Assembly: GCF_009913435.1 (NCBI RefSeq)
Contig: NZ_CP047895.1
Span: 1,434,501-1,498,500, forward strand
DNA from: Sphingomonas changnyeongensis
GTDB lineage: Bacteria > Pseudomonadota > Alphaproteobacteria > Sphingomonadales > Sphingomonadaceae
Length of the DNA: 64,000 bases
Direction of reading: 5' to 3'
In this document: in pieces, positions 60,213 through 64,000 of the stretch
Position numbering within the stretch: the first letter of the stretch is position 1
Layout of the letters: each line of letters starts with the position of its first letter
Program-made: the position numbers and the translations under genes
Notes under the pieces: model-generated
Databases searched by the model: none
What the model saw: only the letters and a program-made list of their open reading frames with translations
Told to the model about the DNA's origin: nothing

Positions 60213-61151
60213 ATGGTTGATGTCGTCAAGACGATCCTCTTCAAGAAGGAGGCGGTGTATGGCACCGATGCCGTGCCGACAGCTGCGGCCAACGCCGCGC
60301 TGACGCGTAACTTTCAGCGCACGCCGGTTCAGACCGACACGCTCGAGCGGAATTTGGACGTGCCCTCGCGCGGCCGGTCGCCCACGGGCAGCACGAATGC
60401 GCGGTCGGCTTTCTCCTACGAGCTTGAGCTCGCCGGGTCGGGCGCGGCCGGCACCGCGCCGGCGTGGATGGAACACCTGGAGGCGTGCGGCATGGCTGCG
60501 CCCACGCTGGTCGCAGGCCAGAGTGCAAGCCTGCGGTTCGCTGCTGCAGGCGCGGCACTGTCCTCCGCAACCGCTTATCACTGGCGCGGCAACCAGCAGG
60601 CAATCTCGCTGGGCGCACGCGGCACCTATGGCTTTAACTTCACCGCAGGGGCCTATCCTTTCCTGTCGCTCTCTTTCGTGGGCATGCTGCCGACTGGCCA
60701 GCCGGTCGTTGAGGCTGCGCCCGCCGCGCCCGATTTCTCGCGCTGGCGCGCGCCGCTCGAAGTCAACACCGCCAACACCGATTTCACGCTCGACGGCTAT
60801 GCGGCCAAGTTGCAGAGCCTGACCGGCGAAATCGGCGCGCAGCCTGCCATCCGGAACTTGGTCGGCGAAAACTATGTGCAGCGCGGCAATCATGCGCTTA
60901 CAGGCCAGATGGTGATCAAGGCGCCCTCGGTCGCGGAGCGAAACTATTTCGCCACGCTGCGCGCGGGCGCGGAAATCTCGTGCGAGCTCATCCACGGCAC
61001 TGCCGCCGGCAACATCATCGAGCTTGTCATGGGCTTCCTGCAGATCCTCGCAATCGAGGAGCAGGAGGATGGCGACGACCTGATGTATACGATCTCCTAC
61101 GGCGCGAATGTGAGGGCCGGTCAGGACGACATCATTTGGAGGGCCAAGTGA
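60213..61151 (+). CDS. phage tail tube protein
   Basis: The 312-residue protein begins VDVVKTILFKKEAVYGTDAVPTAA and has RNFQRTPVQTDTLERNLDVPSRG, FSYELELAGSG and two tube-type beta domains. It matches the siphophage tail tube proteins of B3/D3112-like phages. No sheath gene is next to it, so the tail is non-contractile. Confidence 0.85.
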   Translation: MVDVVKTILFKKEAVYGTDAVPTAAANAALTRNFQRTPVQTDTLERNLDVPSRGRSPTGSTNARSAFSYELELAGSGAAGTAPAWMEHLEACGMAAPTLVAGQSASLRFAAAGAALSSATAYHWRGNQQAISLGARGTYGFNFTAGAYPFLSLSFVGMLPTGQPVVEAAPAAPDFSRWRAPLEVNTANTDFTLDGYAAKLQSLTGEIGAQPAIRNLVGENYVQRGNHALTGQMVIKAPSVAERNYFATLRAGAEISCELIHGTAAGNIIELVMGFLQILAIEEQEDGDDLMYTISYGANVRAGQDDIIWRAK

Positions 61152-61564
61152 TGTTCAAGCTTGTCCCCGATCAGTCCGCCTGGTGGCCCGTCAGATGGCC
61201 TGGCGTCAGCGAAGATGGCTCCATTATCGAGAATCGCATCGAGCTGCGGTTCCGGTTGCTGGACACCGACCAGGTGATTGACCTGCAGGTGGAGGGTGCC
61301 CGGGTCGACCAGCGGGTGGCGGAGATCGGTGCGGCCATGCTTTCGGGTGAGGCCGAAGCTGCGACTGCGACCGAGATCTGGGCCGAGTATCTCGGTCGCA
61401 TCGTGATTGACTGGCGTGGCGTGGGCGCGGCCAATGGTGAGCCCCTGCCGTTCAATGCGACCAATCTGCAGCGGCTTCTCAAGGTGAACGGCGTCTTCGG
61501 ATCGATCCTGCGGGCTTTCGACGCGTGCATCGCCGCGCGCGAGGAGACGCGCCGGGGAAACTGA
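61151..61564 (+). CDS. tail assembly chaperone (G-type)
   Basis: The 137-residue protein starts at TGATG, FKLVPDQSAWWPVRWPGVSEDGSI, and ends REETRRGN. It is in the place of lambda G. Its last codons are a GGGAAAC slippery heptamer directly before TGA, and the -1 frame is open into the next protein, so a longer G-T fusion should be made by a part of the ribosomes. Confidence 0.85.
   Translation: MFKLVPDQSAWWPVRWPGVSEDGSIIENRIELRFRLLDTDQVIDLQVEGARVDQRVAEIGAAMLSGEAEAATATEIWAEYLGRIVIDWRGVGAANGEPLPFNATNLQRLLKVNGVFGSILRAFDACIAAREETRRGN
61555..61561 (+). promoter_or_regulatory. programmed -1 frameshift site GGGAAAC
   Basis: The heptamer GGGAAAC is in the correct phase (G-GGA-AAC) for tandem -1 slippage and lies directly before the TGA at 61562-61564. 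The -1 frame continues LIAAARAWATG without a stop into the DUF1799-like protein. Confidence 0.85.
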
Positions 61565-61902
61565 TCGCCGCCGCGCGCGCCTGGGCTACGGGGCACGGCG
61601 GCGGAGCCCAGGCGGATCACGATGCTCTTACGCGGGCGAGCGATCTGCCAACATGGGTCCGCCCGCGGACAGCCCAGGCGCAGATTGAGGTCGGACCTGA
61701 GGAGGTCGATGCTGTGGCGCTTTTCATCTCCCTTGGCACGCAGTGGCAGGTCCATCCGATGGCCGGCACGCGGCTTGGGCTGCGCTACGAAGCGGTGCCG
61801 GTCGCTGCGGCCGCACTCGGCTTGAGCCTCACTCCCGCCCTTTTCGGTGATCTGCGGGTGATGGAGGGCGCCGCCCTCGCGGCCTGGGCGGAGCGGCCAT
61901 GA
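61561..61902 (+). CDS. DUF1799-like T part of the tail chaperone (via frameshift)
   Basis: The -1 frame after GGGAAAC codes for about 113 residues. The end has EVDAVALFISLGTQWQVHPMAGTRLGLRYEAVPVAA, matching the short DUF1799 proteins that precede tape measure genes. No convincing independent start with a ribosome-binding site is seen, in line with expression only as a frameshift fusion. Its stop overlaps the tape measure start (ATGA). Confidence 0.75.
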   Translation: MIAAARAWATGHGGGAQADHDALTRASDLPTWVRPRTAQAQIEVGPEEVDAVALFISLGTQWQVHPMAGTRLGLRYEAVPVAAAALGLSLTPALFGDLRVMEGAALAAWAERP

Positions 61903-64000
61903 CCGATCTTGTCGTCTCCGTCCGGCTCACCGCGCAGGATGGCGGCCTTGTCGGCCAGATCCGCGCCACCGAAGCCGAGATCCAGGGCTTGGCGAAGGCG
62001 GAGCAGCAGGCAGCTGCGGCGGCCGGAGCTTTGCGCGATCAGACCGGCGGTGCCGCTACCGCGATCGGCCAAGCGGGTGCCGCTGCTGACGGCATGGCGG
62101 CCGCCAGCCGAGCTGCGGCTGCGGCCGCGACTGGGCTGGCCGCGGCGCAAGGGCGGGTCGGCGACGCAGGCAGGGCCGCTGTAGCCACCGCCGGCCAGCA
62201 GCGTGCGGCTTACGCGCAGCTGGGCCTGCAGGTGCAGGACGTTTTTGCATCGCTGTCGACCGGGACCAGCGTCTTTGCGATCCTTGCGCAGCAGGGTGGG
62301 CAGGTCGCTGGTGCCTTGACCGGGCTCGGCGGTGTGGTGGGTCTGTCGCCACTTTCTTCTCAGGGCCGCTGGGTGCAGCTCTGCTCGGCTCGGTCAGCGT
62401 AGCCGGCCTGCTTGCCACAACGCTGTTTCGGACCGCCGACGCAGCAAAATCGCTGCAGCGCGAGCAGGTCGCCCTTGCATCGATCGTCGATCAGACGACT
62501 GGTCAGCTGCGCCGCCAGATCTCGGTCGTGCAGGCGCTTGCCTTGGCAGATCAGCGCGCGGCGACCTTTGCGCGTCAACGGGCCGATTTTTCCCAACGCC
62601 GGACCGCGCTGATCGCGGCCGGCCTCGAGGCCGGCCAGCAGCGAACTTCTGGCGGTGAGCGCGGCTTTGGGATCGCCATCCCCGGTCAGGCGTCGGCGAG
62701 CGCCCGAGAGGTCGCCAAGCTGGCCGCCGCCTATAGCCAGGGAGCCATCAACGCCGAGCAGCTGAGCCGGCAGGTGGATCGTATCGCGTCGACCGACCCC
62801 AAAATTCAGGGGCTCGCAACCCGGATCAGGCAGCTGGCGGCGTCCACGATCGAAAGTGCGCGCGCAGCAGAAGGCACGCGGCTCGAGATCGCGCAAATCG
62901 CCGTCGCGGCAGGGTCGGCAACGGCGGCGCAGAAGCGGCTCGTGGAGGCGCGCCGCGAACAGGAGCCGGTCAATGTTTCATTGATCGAGGCCGAGGCCGC
63001 CCTCGCAGCATCCACCGATCGTGTCTCGCGTGCACGCGAGCAGCTGCGGATCGTGGAGCTTCGCGGGCGGGACGCAGCCAAGGCGGGTGGCGCGGCCGCC
63101 GATGAGTATAGAGCCAATCTCCTCGAAGCGCGCCGCGAGGTAAATGCCGCAGAGGCGGCCGAGGCCCGTGCTGCTCAGGCGCGTCGCATCACCACGATAG
63201 CGACCCGTCAGGCCGCCCAAGCTCAACGCGAACTGGAAACTGCGTTGGTCGGCCTCGAGCGTCGGTTTGATGGCGTGGCGGCGGCGAACCGCGAATACAG
63301 CGAGACCATCGCCGATATCGAACGCCTCAAGAGAACAGGATCGATCAGCGACGACGAAGCTTTTGCGTTGCGTGTAGATGCCGGTGCGCGAAATGCCGAG
63401 CAGGTCAACCAGGCACGTGAGCAGCAAAGGCGGGCGCGGTTAGGCGAGGCGGGACGAGCCATCGTTGAGGGTGCTGATAAGCCTCTCGCCGATCTTGCCG
63501 ATAACGTCACTGCCCGGATGGAGGATGCTGGCCGCGCTGGTGGAGAGGCTTTTCGCGACGCCGGCCTGGATGCCGCTCAGGCAATCTCGCAGGTGTTTGG
63601 CGGGCGTCTTGGGCGGTCGGTCTCTGCCTTGCTCGGGCTCATTCAGGGCCGCAACACCGGCAGCTTCACCAGTGTTGGCGGTCGCGCGGGCGGCGTGCTG
63701 CAGCTGCTGGCCGGTGGCTCGCCATCGGCGGGCGGTGCAGCGCGGCGCACCCAGGATGATACCATTGAGGCTCTCGGCAAAGAGGTCGCGCGGTCGACTG
63801 TCAAGGCGCGATCAAAGGGCGGTTTCGGTGCCGGGGTGGATGAAACGCTCGGAGGCTTCACGCGCGACATAAAATCGATCTTTGGTGAGACGGGGATTTT
63901 CTCGGGCGCGCTTGGGAAAACGCTGGGCAAGGCGTTCGGTGGTGCCACCATTGGCAGTCAGATCGGCAAGCCGGTCACGTCCGCACTGGGCATCAAGGGA
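61899..64000 (+). pseudogene. tape measure protein, frameshifted and cut by window end
   Basis: From ATG 61899 the frame codes for a tape measure N terminus (VSVRLTAQDGGLVGQIRATEAEI, Ala-rich helices, QLGLQVQDVFASLSTGTSVFAILAQQGGQVAGAL) up to about 62340. There the frame turns to SPLSSQG and stops at 62402. The -1 frame goes on without any stop to the end of the window as VATFFSGPLGAALLGSVSVAGLL (a TM-like stretch) and then long coiled coils. One missing base near 62335-62347 explains it. Either the prophage is defective or there is a sequence error. Confidence 0.8.

Larger units (their letters stand above)
34841..64000. mobile_element. Mu-like transposable siphophage prophage (right end outside window)
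   Basis: A complete early set (LexA-like repressor, Ner, transposase A, ATPase B, Gam, GemA, Mor), Mu packaging genes and siphophage head/tail genes define the element. The left end is placed at TGTGACCCGCC at 34841, as Mu-type ends begin TG. The right end is not in the window, so the target duplication cannot be tested. At least 29 kb is present. The morphogenesis genes are split between two divergent arms around the repressor. No tRNA or site-specific integrase is near the end, in line with transposition. Confidence 0.9.

Noticed and set aside
61525..61902. Independent start at ATG 61525 for the DUF1799-like protein
   Set aside because: No ribosome-binding site and the first residues lie antiparallel in frame to the chaperone end; the GGGAAAC site gives a better explanation.

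Overview
The window is GC-rich, densely packed alphaproteobacterial DNA, most likely from a Sphingomonadaceae member. The evidence is gene content and order: nuoN-birA-coaX-rnj-DUF1467, an rplS/trmD pair, ychF-pth-rplY, and a gene-transfer-agent (GTA) cluster of the Rhodobacter type. Nothing in the sequence fixes the genus.

Region 1 (1-20616) is ordinary chromosome. It holds the end of respiratory complex I, cofactor genes (birA, coaX), RNase J, a large two-TM coiled-coil protein resembling polarity factors of the TipN kind, an Hpt-like protein without its phospho-accepting His, a thiolase, a prepilin peptidase, KDPG aldolase, trmD, rplS, a MatB-like acyl-CoA ligase, a MaoC-like hydratase, a secreted phosphodiesterase, ychF, pth, rplY, a TraB/GumN lipoprotein and an exported cyclophilin. 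A perfect 35-bp inverted repeat lies between the prepilin peptidase and eda. One 2OG-Fe(II) oxygenase gene is frameshifted in a C run.

Region 2 (20907-34839) is a GTA structural cluster: portal, DUF6127-like, prohead protease (frameshifted in a G run), capsid, head-spike base, large spike fibre, head-tail adaptors, DUF3168, major tail protein, gp10, chaperone, short tape measure, sheath-like/DUF2460, DUF2163 hub, NlpC/P60 peptidase and gp15. No terminase precedes the portal. Two neighbouring gene pairs (DUF3168/major tail and sheath-like/DUF2460) are fused in frame but keep a Shine-Dalgarno and ATG at the junction.

Region 3 (34841 to beyond 64000) is a Mu-like transposable siphophage prophage inserted directly behind the stop codon of GTA gp15. 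Its control region is in the middle (about 52.7 kb): a LexA-like repressor faces right, Ner faces left. The leftward arm carries Ner, transposase A, ATPase B, regulators, Gam, a DnaA domain IV protein, GemA, Mor, and the Mu gp25-26-27-28-29-30 block (DUF2730 to MuF), and ends in a spike/fibre cassette. The rightward arm carries protease/scaffold, decoration protein, capsid, DUF1320, gpG, tail tube, a G/GT tail chaperone with a GGGAAAC slippery site, and a frameshifted tape measure that runs off the window. Packaging genes and capsid/tail genes are thus on divergent arms, unlike Mu.

The most striking observations are: (i) the prophage fibre and the GTA head fibre share an equal-length 2163-bp module in inverted orientation, joined at a Pro/Ser/Thr linker to different N-termini; (ii) the prophage portal has a built-in 2H phosphoesterase-like domain, the fold used by anti-CBASS Acb1; (iii) the MuF protein has a C-terminal domain resembling phage-encoded nuclease toxins. 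Three single-base frameshifts, two in G/C runs, mean that base accuracy should be checked before any gene is called dead.
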